Source: Bacillota bacterium
Lineage (GTDB): Bacteria; Bacillota; Clostridia; TANB77; UBA1234
Direction of reading: 5' to 3'
DNA length: 36,286 nucleotides
NCBI GenBank assembly: GCA_016280725.1
Contig: JAEEHF010000065.1
Coordinates: 92,365-128,650 of the forward strand
The first letter of the stretch is position 1; every line of letters starts with the position of its first letter. Positions 1 to 9,623 of the stretch are shown piece by piece. A program made the translations under genes and the position numbers. Below the pieces are notes generated by a model that worked only from the letters and a program-made list of their open reading frames with translations, was not told the origin of the DNA and ran no database searches.

Positions 1-1774
1 CAAAGCTATCAAAGAAAAATCCAGTATTATCAGAATAAGCTGGAATATTTTGTTTAGATAACTCATCCAATATTGCATCTACTCTTCCGACTGTACTACG
101 AAGTAAAATTGCAATATCTTTATATTGTGCTGGTCTGTACTTACCCGTTTTTTTATCATAAACACTATAGCCTGAAATAATCTCTCTAATCTTTCTAGCA
201 ATGAAAATTCCCTCAAGGTTTGCATTTGAATCAAGTTCAATATCAATATCACTATCTATATCAGAGGGCTTAGTTTCTATTAAACATAGCTCTGCTGGAT
301 TATTAGATTCATTATAAAAATCTGCACCAAATTTAAGATATTCCGCCTCATTATAATCTAGTTCTGCAGATTCTTTATTCATTATTTTGTCAAAAACATA
401 ATTTACTTGATCAATAATATTTTTGTTGCTTCTAAAATTTTTAAATAATAATACTTTTTGATTATCAGATTCCGTACTAGAAGCGTCAAGAAAAGTATTA
501 TACTTATTAAGAAATAATTCTGGCTTTCCGCCCCTAAATTTATAAATACTTTGCTTGATGTCACCAACCATAAACATATTTTTATCTGAAATTCTACTTA
601 AGATACTTTCCTGAACAAAATTACTATCTTGATATTCATCTATCATTATTTCGGAGTATTTTTGTTTGTAACTAAGTACAATTTCCGGATTCTCATCAAA
701 CAATTTTAATGTTAAATGCTCCAAATCAGAAAAATCAACAATGTTTTTCTCTCTTTTTTTGGCATCATATAAATCGATAAAATCAAACAAAATGCTTTTG
801 AAAGATAATAACACTTGATATAAATAATCAAAATCAAGTATTATTTCTTCCTTCTTTGAAGTGAAATATTTCTTTTTTATTTCTTCATTGATTATCTTTT
901 TTATAGAGTCTCTAATATCTTTGATTTCTTTTTTTAATTCATCAGATAATTCACTACTACTTGCCCTTGAAAAAGAAAAAGACTCTAATGAATCATACAA
1001 TTCATTCCAAGATCCGCTCTCATAAATGTTTTGAAGTCCAAGAATATCATTATGAATATAATCAAAATTTCCATCAAAAACTGAATCAATACACTTTTGA
1101 TATAAATTTTTAAGTTCTTCAATACAACTAAATATTTGTTTTTTAACATAAGAATATACCTCTTTTGAAAACGGACTTTTTTCAAAAGAATCAGTATCAA
1201 CTTTATATTCGTCAATCTTATTATCTATCCATTTTTTTGGATAAGGAACTGAGCCTAAAAATCTGTGAATTTTAAGTATCAAATCCCTAATATTTGAATC
1301 ATCACGATTTGAAGAAAAAAGAAGTAATGTAGAAGCAACATCTTCATCGTCATATTTATCTTCTAGAATTTCTTCTAGTGCTTCATATTTAATAAGCTCG
1401 CACTCAGCACTCTCACCAACTCTAAAATTTGGATCTAAGTCTAATTTATAAAAATATTCACGTAAAATCGAACTGCAAAAGCTATCAATTGTTGAGATAG
1501 AAGCCTTAGATAAGAGCATTAATTGTTTTTGAAGATTAGGATTGGTGTCTAAGTGTTTATATATTGAATCTGCTAATCTTTCACGCATTTCTGAAGCAGC
1601 TAAGTTAGTGAAAGTAACTACTAAAAGTTTATCAATATCTATATTGCAATCAATTATTTTATGAATAATACGTTCAACTAAAACTGAGGTTTTACCAGAT
1701 CCTGCGCCAGCTGCGACAAGCAAATTGCAATCAGTTAAATTAATAGCAAGAAGTTGCTCATTGGTATATTTCAT
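1..1774 (-). CDS. addA: ATP-dependent helicase/nuclease subunit A (AddA), C-terminus cut by the window edge
   Basis: UvrD-type superfamily 1 helicase-nuclease of the AddAB (RexAB) complex, which resects double-strand breaks for recombination. The translation is open from the ATG at 1774 to the window edge, about 591 residues, so the rest of the helicase and the nuclease domain are outside. Visible motifs are Walker A GAGSGKT (residues 23-29), VTFTNLAASEMRERL (motif Ia), DEYQDS (motif II) and GDIKQSIYKFRGG (motif III). The stretch IDSFCSSILREYFYKLDLDP is typical of AddA rather than PcrA/UvrD. The start is supported by AAGGTAAGGA upstream. It lies 10 bases after the antiporter gene, probably in the same operon. 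An addB gene would be expected nearby but is not in view. No frame disruption is visible. Confidence 0.9.
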   Translation of the reverse strand, partial: MKYTNEQLLAINLTDCNLLVAAGAGSGKTSVLVERIIHKIIDCNIDIDKLLVVTFTNLAASEMRERLADSIYKHLDTNPNLQKQLMLLSKASISTIDSFCSSILREYFYKLDLDPNFRVGESAECELIKYEALEEILEDKYDDEDVASTLLLFSSNRDDSNIRDLILKIHRFLGSVPYPKKWIDNKIDEYKVDTDSFEKSPFSKEVYSYVKKQIFSCIEELKNLYQKCIDSVFDGNFDYIHNDILGLQNIYESGSWNELYDSLESFSFSRASSSELSDELKKEIKDIRDSIKKIINEEIKKKYFTSKKEEIILDFDYLYQVLLSFKSILFDFIDLYDAKKREKNIVDFSDLEHLTLKLFDENPEIVLSYKQKYSEIMIDEYQDSNFVQESILSRISDKNMFMVGDIKQSIYKFRGGKPELFLNKYNTFLDASSTESDNQKVLLFKNFRSNKNIIDQVNYVFDKIMNKESAELDYNEAEYLKFGADFYNESNNPAELCLIETKPSDIDSDIDIELDSNANLEGIFIARKIREIISGYSVYDKKTGKYRPAQYKDIAILLRSTVGRVDAILDELSKQNIPAYSDNTGFFFDSF

Positions 1775-1784
1775 AATACATTCC

Positions 1785-2838
1785 TTACCTTTGGATCATA
1801 TTCAAGTTTTCTAAAACAAGCAGTGTCATGTAGCCAAAATATATAAGCATAAACGTAATACCAGTAAGACGACCAACTTTATGCTTATCACTAACAAATG
1901 GAGCAATTGCAAAAATAGTATTACCAACAATAAGTATCATAATGTCTTCCCTATAGCCACCAACTTGAGGGATATTCCTTATAGCAGAAGATGCACCTAA
2001 AACTAATAAAATATTAAATATTTGTGAGCCAGCTATATTACCAATCGCCAAGTCTGCTTGATTTTTTCTAATGGCTTCAAGACAAGTAATTAATTCCGGT
2101 AGTGATGTTCCAAGCGCTACAATAGTCAATCCTATTATTTTCTCAGAAAGGCCAAGTGACAATGCAACAAGTTTTGCATTATCAACTGTAACATCGCCTC
2201 CGACTTTAAGTAATGTTATACCTAAAACAATCGAAATAATCGCAAATGCTACTGGAAATCTTGCTTCAAATTTCGTTGTGTTATCTATAATAGCTTTGGC
2301 AACTTTAGTTTTTCCTAATTCCTTAGATTTCTTCTTATCATCTTTATCATTTTCACTTTCATATTGATTAATATTCTTTCCGTATTTAGCTACCAAAATG
2401 TTATAAACAATGTATAAAAGTGCTAAAAGTAGTAAAATCGAACCTTCAAGTCTCGTAACTACTCCGTCATTAGTAACAATAAAATACAATATGAAACTAC
2501 AAACAACAACAAAAGGCTGGTCAATAAATCTAGACTGCTTTTTCATATGCAACGGTTTTATTGCTGCGCACAAGCTTATTATCAAAAACAAATTAGCAAA
2601 ATTACTTCCAACAACATTACCTACCGATATATCAGACGAACCGTTTATTGATGAAGTAACACTAATAACAAGTTCAGGAAGTGATGTGCCGATTGAAATA
2701 ATAGTTAGTCCAATAATTAATTCGGATATTTTAAACTTTCTAGCTATCTTTGATGAGCCATCTACTAGGAAATCAGCTCCGTTTAGCTAGAAGAAACAAA
2801 CCCAAAAATATAAGTAAAATTTGCAGTATCATCTGCAT
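1785..2838 (-). CDS. K+-dependent or plain Ca2+/Na+ antiporter (YrbG-like), interrupted by one extra base
   Basis: Inner-membrane cation exchanger of the CaCA superfamily. Both alpha repeats are present: ISIGTSLPELV with GNVVGSNFANL in the N-terminal half, and ALGTSLPELI with GNIAGSQIFNI in the C-terminal half. An acidic, lysine-rich loop joins the halves. The start is the ATG at 2838, 8 bases after AAGGGGA. The frame is broken after about residue 18. The N-terminal part (M Q M I L Q I L L) runs through GCT AAA CGG AGC and reaches TGA. The rest is in the +1 frame, beginning GGA GCT GAT. Removing the extra base at 2781 gives the family sequence LAKGADFLVDG and a 350-residue protein, the usual length. 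Without the shift, only the part downstream of 2591 would be seen as an open frame. See the findings on CGGA sites. Confidence 0.85.
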
Positions 2839-2861
2839 AAATCATTCCCCTTTTCTGAATA

Positions 2862-3404
2862 TTAATCTTTAGTAAGCATTTCAATTATCTGAGGATAATA
2901 ATCATTAGCATGTTTTTTCCAGTTTTCACTAATTAACTTTGCCTGTTCAGACGATGCGCAATAAATATTTAACTCAAATAATGTTTTGTGAGACTCTGTA
3001 ATTCTACATTTGGTTATATATTCATTATCATTCTCAGGAACATATTGTGCTGTAACAGCAACTTCATTTTTTACATCTGGAAGTTCTTTTTCTATAATAT
3101 TATCTAATTTCAATTTTACAATTCCTGGTAAAGCGTCATTAGTTAAATCAAGAATTTCCTTTCCTTCTGGAGTAATATCATAAAGTAATTCATTGTCTTG
3201 ATTATAACTAGAAACATATTTTTGAGATATTAGTTCAGCGATTATATGTTGGAAGTAATAATAATTAAATCCATCAATATCATATAGTAGTCTTTGAATT
3301 TGAAGATTAGATAAAGTACAATTTGCTTTATCTAATAAGTATAAGATTAATAGCTTATTCTCAGCTAATTTCTCCATATCCTTAGATTCTTTATTTTCAT
3401 CCAT
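2862..3404 (-). CDS. DUF4364 family protein
   Basis: A 180-residue soluble protein matching the DUF4364 pattern of Clostridia. It starts with an acidic, charged N-terminus, followed by a winged-helix-like segment (KLLILYLLDKANCTLSNLQI, then YYYFQHIIAELISQKYV and a beta-wing ending ITPEGKEILD). The C-terminal half is mixed alpha/beta. The fold suggests a DNA-binding transcriptional regulator, but the target is unknown. I chose the ATG at 3404 because AAGGTG lies 6 bases upstream. A GTG three codons earlier is possible but has no spaced Shine-Dalgarno site. The gene sits 20 bases after the methyltransferase stop and 23 bases before the antiporter, consistent with one transcript. Family assignment is from pattern recognition only. 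Confidence 0.75.
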   Translation of the reverse strand: MDENKESKDMEKLAENKLLILYLLDKANCTLSNLQIQRLLYDIDGFNYYYFQHIIAELISQKYVSSYNQDNELLYDITPEGKEILDLTNDALPGIVKLKLDNIIEKELPDVKNEVAVTAQYVPENDNEYITKCRITESHKTLFELNIYCASSEQAKLISENWKKHANDYYPQIIEMLTKD

Positions 3405-3424
3405 AAATTTCACCTTACATATAA

Positions 3425-4221
3425 TTATTCTTTATAATTTTGCCTAACAATCTCAAAAGCAATTATACTAGTCGCAACAGCAACATTTAAACTTTCTGCC
3501 TTTCCGTGGCATTGGTATTTTTATTAGTTTATTAGCATGCTTTATAGCTTCATTACTTACACCTTGAGATTCATTTCCCATAATAATAGCAAATTTTCCA
3601 GTGTATGAAACATCAAAATACATTTCCTTTGCTTTAAGCGATGTAGTGTATATATCAAAGTTGTTTTCCTTTAATTCAGATAAATAATCGGTTAATTCTT
3701 TATCAAGCTGAAATATATTGATCCTAAATATTGCTCCCATCGTGCTACGAATTACTTTTGAATTATATGGATCAACAGTTCCCTTTGAAAGAACAAGACA
3801 ATTATTACCAGAAGCATCAAGAGTACGAATTATTGTGCCAAGATTTCCGTGGATCTTGAATATTATCAAGTACAAAAATAGTTTTATATTTTGAAAAATC
3901 TATTTTTTGGCTTGGGATTTTAACAATACATAAAACTCCTTGGGGTGAAACTGTATCACTAAGATAATTAAATACTGCTTCCGAAACGTAAATTATTGAG
4001 TTCTCCTGCTCTTTTTTTGTTGCAGAATCTCTAATCACAGCTTTGTCTTCATCTGAGACCATCTTTTCGCAAATTACAATATTAGAAATCTCAGCATAGT
4101 TTAAGGCCTCAAGAGTCATTTTAATTCCTTCCACTATATATTCTTTATATTTATTTCTAAATTTTCCCTGTGAAAGTGATTTAATTCTTTTTACTAAATC
4201 ATTATCTTTGCTTGTAATCAT
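3425..4221 (-). CDS. SpoU/TrmH-family RNA 2'-O-methyltransferase, interrupted twice by one extra base
   Basis: SPOUT-class methyltransferase that would transfer a methyl group from S-adenosylmethionine to a ribose in tRNA or rRNA. The N-terminal SpoU substrate-binding domain is in residues 1-95 (LVKRIKSLSQGKFRNKYKEY, IVEGIKM). The catalytic knotted domain has FVLDNIQDP-GNLGTIIRT, IIMGNESQGVS and IKIPMP-GKAESLNVAVA. The last two motifs are split by frameshifts. At 3849 and 3506 an extra base turns CCA GGA into CCA CGG A. Both sites have the same plus-strand 9-mer TTTCCGTGG. Removing both bases gives 264 residues ending ...RQNYKE, the family's normal length. Read without shifts, the protein ends soon after the first site. 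The start follows AGGAGAG. Substrate (23S rRNA or tRNA) cannot be decided. Confidence 0.85.
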
Positions 4222-4250
4222 ATGTACTCTCCTATCGATACAATTCTAAC

Positions 4251-4278
4251 AAAAAAAGTGGACTTAGTCCACTTTTTT
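4251..4278 (-). terminator. Intrinsic terminator after the PpiC-like gene
   Basis: Near-perfect inverted repeat AAAAAAGTGGAC / GTCCACTTTTTT with a 3-base loop, flanked by A and T runs so it could work in both directions. It lies 10 bases beyond the stop of the foldase gene and 30 bases before the methyltransferase start. It marks an operon boundary on the minus strand. Confidence 0.85.
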
Positions 4279-4288
4279 AATATTTTAG

Positions 4289-5506
4289 TTACTCTCCTGA
4301 GTTAGGTAAAATCTCAACAACATCGCCGCTAAATTGTAGTATTTCATTGTCACCACTATCTATATTATTTTGAGCTTCTTCCTTTTCTCTTTTAACCTTA
4401 GGAATGATGTTCTCAAGTACAATTGAATTAACTAAAGCTTTATTATGCGTCATATTTGATGTAACTTCAATATAATAATTTGAAGCTTCATTGTTAAGTC
4501 TGTCTTGATCATTTTCAGAAAGTCCATCTACCTTATCCTCAACATAGACAAAAGCATATCCATTTCCAGTATCAAACAAATCTGAAAATTCACCTTTTTT
4601 GGTACTACTTAAACCTTTTCTAATTCCAGAAATCATTTCTGGTGATACAAGACCCCAAGAAACTAGTGTAGATGAATCACTATAATCAGTTTCTAGGTAA
4701 AATGAACTAACTTGATCTAAACCACCATTTTCAATAGCATTAAAAGAATTTCCATTTTGAATATACCTATTTGCTGGCAATTTTGTCGCAATTTGTGTAA
4801 AGATATCTCCAGAAACACTTTCGCCACTATATGAAACTATTTCATCTAATTCTGCCTCTAAAACATCTCCAGAAAGGTGTTCTTTTACATATGCAAGCAA
4901 CTTAGTTGCTATTTCTTTTGATTTTACATTAGGATCAACTTTATTAGTATCTCCAGATAAATCTCCACTTTCTTCTACTTGCATCTCATTATCTACTTCA
5001 ATTACTCTGAAATCATATGTGTAAAGATTCTTATTTGATATTTTTCCATTTTGAAGCATATAATCCAAATATTGCTCTGAAACATTTTCTGGAACTTTTC
5101 CATACTCATATGGAGAAGTATAAAGTTTTTCACAAAGTGCCATTTCTTCTTTAACCTTTAGATAGTCTTCTGCTTTTAGGTTGTAGTCTGCTAAAAGAAT
5201 TTCTTCATCTCCACTTTCTAAAGTAGGCTTTTCACTCTCATTAAGAGTTAATCCAGTATCATATGCTCTTTTTGTATAAATCTTATACACTTGGTATTGG
5301 TTAAAAGAAGAATCTATATCATCTTTATTAGAACTATTCTCATAGTTCCAAACCTTAACATAATTTAAAAAATCATCAATACTATACTTATCGCTACCAA
5401 TCTTAAGAACAGTATTATCTGTTGCATCCCCTATGAATAAGAATAGAAGTGCAGCAATTATTACAATTAAACAAACCACAACTGCGGCAACTTTTTTTGC
5501 GTCCAT
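4289..5506 (-). CDS. Membrane-anchored PpiC/SurA-like foldase with SGD-rich linkers
   Basis: A 405-residue exported protein. A single N-terminal membrane segment (VVVCLIVIIAALLFLFIG, about residues 9-26) has no lipobox, so it probably stays anchored with the body outside the cell. The layout resembles the extracytoplasmic parvulin/SurA-type chaperones that assist secreted proteins: an N-terminal helical part (KIGSDKYSIDDFLNYVKVW) and a parvulin-like C-terminal part (KGEFSDLFDTGNGYAFVYVEDKVDG). The parvulin assignment is inferred. The protein is odd in having seven SGD and two SGE tripeptides scattered through linkers, including the C-terminal tail that ends NSGE. Its AGGAGG overlaps the mfd stop codon (TAGGAGG), so it is translated from the mfd transcript. 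Confidence 0.7.
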   Translation of the reverse strand: MDAKKVAAVVVCLIVIIAALLFLFIGDATDNTVLKIGSDKYSIDDFLNYVKVWNYENSSNKDDIDSSFNQYQVYKIYTKRAYDTGLTLNESEKPTLESGDEEILLADYNLKAEDYLKVKEEMALCEKLYTSPYEYGKVPENVSEQYLDYMLQNGKISNKNLYTYDFRVIEVDNEMQVEESGDLSGDTNKVDPNVKSKEIATKLLAYVKEHLSGDVLEAELDEIVSYSGESVSGDIFTQIATKLPANRYIQNGNSFNAIENGGLDQVSSFYLETDYSDSSTLVSWGLVSPEMISGIRKGLSSTKKGEFSDLFDTGNGYAFVYVEDKVDGLSENDQDRLNNEASNYYIEVTSNMTHNKALVNSIVLENIIPKVKREKEEAQNNIDSGDNEILQFSGDVVEILPNSGE

Positions 5507-5515
5507 AAAAACCTC

Positions 5516-8500
5516 CTATGCGCTAATAATCTTTAGCAATTTTAAAACTTCATTAAGTGTATCACTTTCATTTTGTGATTGCAACTTCAAAGTTATAACA
5601 GAAGAATTTTCTCCTGATAAAAATACCCTTCTGCGATAAGTATCGACTATATATTTCTTTTTTATATCCGTCAATACACTTGAATCTAGCAAGTAAATTG
5701 TCACATTTTCATTATTTTGCATAATTTTACTTATGTAAAGCTTTCTGCAATAACATTTTATCCTTGCAATTTCAAGAAGATTAAATAGTTCGTCCGGCAT
5801 CTCACCAAATCTATCGATAAGCTCATCACAAATATCAGATATTTCCGCTTCTTCATTTATATTTGCAATATTTTGATACACTTCAATTTTTTGACTATTA
5901 TTTGAAATATACTCATCTGGTATATAAGCAGATACTTTTAAGTCAATCTGAATATCAAATTGTTCCTCAACTTCCTCTCCCTGAAGTTCTTTAACCGCTT
6001 CTTCAAGAAGCCTAGTATACATTTCATATCCAACAGACTCAATATGTCCAGATTGTTCAGTACCTAGTATATTTCCAGCTCCCCTTATCTCCAAATCTCT
6101 AAGTGCAATTTTAAAGCCAGAACCGAATTCTGTAAACTCCTTAATAGCCTTCAATCGCTTTTCTGAAACTTCAGAAAGAACTTTATTCTTACGATAAGTA
6201 ATGTAAGCATACGCTTTTTTATCTGACCTACCAACTCTACCTCTAATTTGGTAAAGCTGAGCAAGGCCTAGTCTGTCTGCGTCTTCAATAATCATAGTAT
6301 TTGCATTTGGAATATCTATTCCAGATTCCATAATTGTTGTACATACTAATACATCTATATTTTTTAATGCAAATTCTTCCATTATTTCTTCTATTTCTTT
6401 TCCAGACATTTTTCCATGAGCAAATTTAACTCTTGCTTCAGGTACAAGTCTTGAAATTTCACTTGCCTTTTGTTCAATATCTTCTACTTTATTATATAAA
6501 TAAAAGACCTGTCCATTTCTTTCTAGTTCCTTAAATATGGCTTCTTTTATAACATCTGTATCATATTCAAGTACATAAGTTTGAACTTCTTTTCTGTCTT
6601 GAGGAGGGTCATATATTACGCTCATATCTCTAATACCAACAATAGATAGATGAAGCGTTCTTGGAATTGGTGTAGCTGTCATGGTTAATACATCCACATT
6701 CTTTTTAAGTTCCTTAATTTTTTCCTTATGAGCAACTCCAAATCTATGTTCCTCGTCAATGATAAGTAAACCTAAATCCTTAAATTTTACATCTTTTCCG
6801 TAAAATCTTATGGGTACCAATAATTATATCTATTTTTCCAGATGCTAAATCTGAGATTATCTTCTTTGTTTCCTTGACAGTCTTAAATCTATTTAAAACA
6901 GCAACATTTATAGGGTAGTCTTTCATTCTATCTTTAAACGTTTCATATTGTTGCTGAGCAAGTACTGTTGTTGGGCAAAGATATGCTACTTGTTTAGAAT
7001 CCATAACAGATTTAAATGCTGCTCTTATAGCCACTTCTGTTTTACCATATCCAACATCACCGAGTAATAGCCTGTCCATTGGTCTTTCAGATTCCATATC
7101 TTTTTTTACTTCTTCTATACACCTAATTTGGTCATCTGTTTCTTGATATGGGAATAAGTCTTCAAATTCGTTTTGCCATGATGTATCTTTACTAAATTTA
7201 AAACCTTTGAGTTTACTTCTTTCTGCATATAGAGCTATAAGCTGTTTAGCAATATCTTTTACAGAAGCACGAACTCTAGCCTTTGTTTTTTCAAAGTCTT
7301 TACTTCCTAGACGATTTAGCCTAGGCTTTGAGTCTTCATTTGACGACATATATTTTCTAATTGAATCAAGTTGGTTAGTTGGAATATATAATATATCGTC
7401 GTCTTTATATTTAATTTTAATATAATCTTTTCTAATCTTATCTATAATTAAAGTATGAATTCCTATATATTGACCAATACCATGTGTAGAATGAACTATA
7501 TAGTCACCAACATTCAAATCAGCAAAAGCAACTCTTTTTCCTTCTGAGAAAGCCTTAGGAGTAACCTTATGCTTTTTTTCTTTAAGTGGTGATTCTTCAT
7601 CACATGCTACAAATAATATAGGTAATTCATCGAATTTATATCCAGAATTTATATGTCCTTGAATGATTATTATGCTTTTATTTGATGAGTCTGATAAAGC
7701 TTTTTCTATTGATTCATCATTTTCAACTATCGAACAATTTATACTATGGTCGAGAAGCATTGTAGCTAATGTACGACATTTTGATATTGTACCTGCGATA
7801 AGAACTATTTTTTCGTCTTTTTGCCTAGCTTCTTCGATTTCCTGAATAAATATATCCAGGTTACCACGAAAAAAGTTCACCTCCCTACAACTAAAGTTGT
7901 ATCCGTTTCTTTTTGCATGCATATTTTCATCAATTAAAAACAAATTAATTGCGTTAATATCTTCAAGTAAAATGGCGATTTCACTAAAAGATGACATCTT
8001 TTCGGTATAGCTATGAGTAACCTTGTATTTATTTAGATAATCTTCAAGAATTTCTTTATTTTCAAATTCTACAGATTGAGCTTTTGATTTTATCCTCTGT
8101 GGCTCATCAATAAATATAATTGTATCTTTCGATACAAAATCTATAAGGCTAGACTGTTTCTTAAAAAAGTAGTCAAAATACTTTAATGCCTTATTTAAGT
8201 AGTTACCAGTGGAAATATTGGTAATGTCGTCAGATACTTCAGAGACTGATTTATAATCGTTTTGAATTGCCTTAGATATTCCTGGCAAATCTCTAGGATC
8301 AACGATAAACTCTTCAACAGGAAAGATCGTAACGTTCTGAACTGGTTCAAACGAACGTTGAGATACTGCATCATATTTCCTGATAGAATCAATTTCATCT
8401 CCCCAGAACTCAATTCTAATAGGAGAATCATATGTTAATGGGAATACATCTATTATCCCACCTCTTATGGCAAATGTACCTCTAGACTCACATATATCAG

Positions 8501-8990
8501 CTCTTTCATAACCGATTATTGAGAGCTTCAACTTAACTTCCTCAAGATTATATTCCTTACCAACCTCAAAGAATAATACATTATTAAATAAATCTGTCTT
8601 AGAAATTGTTTTTTGCATAACAGCTTCTATAGTAGTTAGAATTATTGAAGTAGTACTATTATATAACTTTGAATAAACTGACAATCTATCCATAGTATTA
8701 TCCTTGTTGGTTGTATCGACATCATAGTACACAACTTCTTTTTTAGGAAATACTAATACATCCTCGTCTTCAAAAAACTTAAGATTTGAGTATAATTTCT
8801 TTTGCTCAATTTCATTATAAGTAATAACGAGAACAGGCTTATTTGTATAATACTTTGTTGCATATATAAAATGAGCCTTTGCAGAGTCTGTAAGTCCTGA
8901 AATGTTTATTGGAAAATTACCCTTGGATACGTCGTCGATATATTCTTTAAATTTCTTAATATTAGGAAGTACTTTTGCAAAACTTTCCAT
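5516..8990 (-). CDS. mfd: Transcription-repair coupling factor Mfd, interrupted by one extra base
   Basis: Mfd removes stalled RNA polymerase and recruits UvrA for nucleotide excision repair. Domains in order are a UvrB-like N-terminus with a degenerate nucleotide site (GLTDSAKAHFIYATKY), and RGGIIDVFPLTYDSPIRIEF. The CarD-like RNA-polymerase-interacting domain follows (VGDYIVHSTHGIGQYIG, about residue 490). The translocase has Walker A GDVGYGKTEVA, LCPTTVLAQQQ, then DEEHRFG, TATPIPRTL and QIRGRVGRS. A C-terminal TRCF domain ends the protein. The frame breaks inside the translocase: after IGTHKIL the codons read CGG AAA AGA and stop six codons later. Dropping the extra base at 6800 restores GKDVKFKDLG and a 1157-residue protein, the usual length. 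The start at 8990 follows AAAAGGAG and a good promoter at 9070-9098. Confidence 0.93.
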
Positions 8991-9022
8991 ATTATCTCCT
9001 TTTTCTTTAATAACGCACTAAT

Positions 9023-9049
9023 AGAGGTCACACCAATGTAGTGGCCTCT
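9023..9049. other. Hairpin in the mfd 5' leader
   Basis: AGAGGTCAC pairs with GTGGCCTCT (one G-T pair) around a 9-base loop, inside the roughly 70-base untranslated leader of mfd. A T run follows it only in the plus direction, where no gene would need a terminator. Its role is unknown. It could stabilise the leader or stop antisense transcription. Confidence 0.5.
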
Positions 9050-9069
9050 TTTTAGTTTTTCAAACTAGA

Positions 9070-9098
9070 ATTTTACCATAAATTTACATAAAGTGCAA
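9070..9098 (-). promoter_or_regulatory. Sigma-A-type promoter for mfd
   Basis: On the minus strand, TTGCAC (plus 9093-9098) is separated by 17 bases from TAAAAT (plus 9070-9075). It lies about 80 bases before the mfd start, just after the terminator of the preceding gene, so mfd and the foldase form their own transcription unit. Confidence 0.6.
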
Positions 9099-9111
9099 CA
9101 TATTAGAATAC

Positions 9112-9160
9112 AAAAAATCAATCCATAAAGTCCTTTATTTAAGCACTCCATGGATTGATT
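9112..9160 (-). terminator. Intrinsic terminator after the DivIVA-like gene
   Basis: An 11-base perfect stem, AATCAATCCAT / ATGGATTGATT, with a 23-base loop, followed on the minus strand by six T. It begins 4 bases after the stop codon at 9164. Confidence 0.75.
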
Positions 9161-9163
9161 GAT

Positions 9164-9586
9164 TTATTGTAATTTGCCTATATCGTCTGAAAATTTTTCA
9201 ATTATTTCTTTGGCTTTATCTTTAAGCATTGCAAGCTCAATTTTAGCATCAATAAGCTTTTCTTTTTGCTTCTCAATAAGCGATTCAACTTCCTGCATTT
9301 CTTTTTCTTTTTCGATTCTAGCATCTTCTATGATTTGCTTTGCCTGCTCCTCTGCTTTAATCAAAACGTCAGAAATACTTGCTTTAGATGCCTCTAATTC
9401 CTTTTTCTCGTTCATAAGAGAATTAATCTTATCATTTAGCTTAGCATTTTCAATTTTCATTTCTTGAAGTTGTTTCGTTTGCTCTAGAAGTTCCTTTTCA
9501 TAACTACTCTTTATACTTGCTACATATGTTTCAACATCTTTTTTACTAGGTCCAAAAATTCCTTTTGGCAAATTATTATCTTCCAT
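9164..9586 (-). CDS. DivIVA-like coiled-coil protein
   Basis: A 140-residue protein dominated by a long coiled coil (about residues 25-130, rich in Glu, Lys, Ile and Leu heptads). Its short N-terminal segment, GIFGPSKKDVETYV, resembles the membrane-binding start of DivIVA/GpsB and similar cell-division proteins. I chose the ATG at 9586 because GAGGAGG is well spaced. An upstream ATG at 9676 would overlap the amidase gene and has no site. The gene follows the cell-wall amidase by 37 bases. A role in septum or pole organisation fits the wall-synthesis neighbours but is inferred. It could also be an unrelated coiled coil. Confidence 0.65.
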   Translation of the reverse strand: MEDNNLPKGIFGPSKKDVETYVASIKSSYEKELLEQTKQLQEMKIENAKLNDKINSLMNEKKELEASKASISDVLIKAEEQAKQIIEDARIEKEKEMQEVESLIEKQKEKLIDAKIELAMLKDKAKEIIEKFSDDIGKLQ

Positions 9587-9623
9587 AATTAATGCCTCCT
9601 CAAAAACTAAAGGTTTTAAATAA

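Noticed and set aside
2410-2790. Plus-strand open frame across the antiporter region
   Set aside because: Antisense shadow of a conserved CaCA gene; low-complexity translation.
2781-6800. Treating the three broken genes as ordinary pseudogenes
   Set aside because: All four lesions are the same type and context, the rest of each gene is intact, and removal of one base restores full length. Ordinary decay would give varied lesions. A sequencing artefact remains possible and is not excluded.
8991-9070. T-box or riboswitch in the mfd leader
   Set aside because: The leader is under 80 bases, with only one small hairpin and no T-box sequence.
9159-9467. Plus-strand open frame rich in Ser and Ile
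   Set aside because: Antisense to the coiled-coil gene; a mirror of its Glu/Lys repeats.
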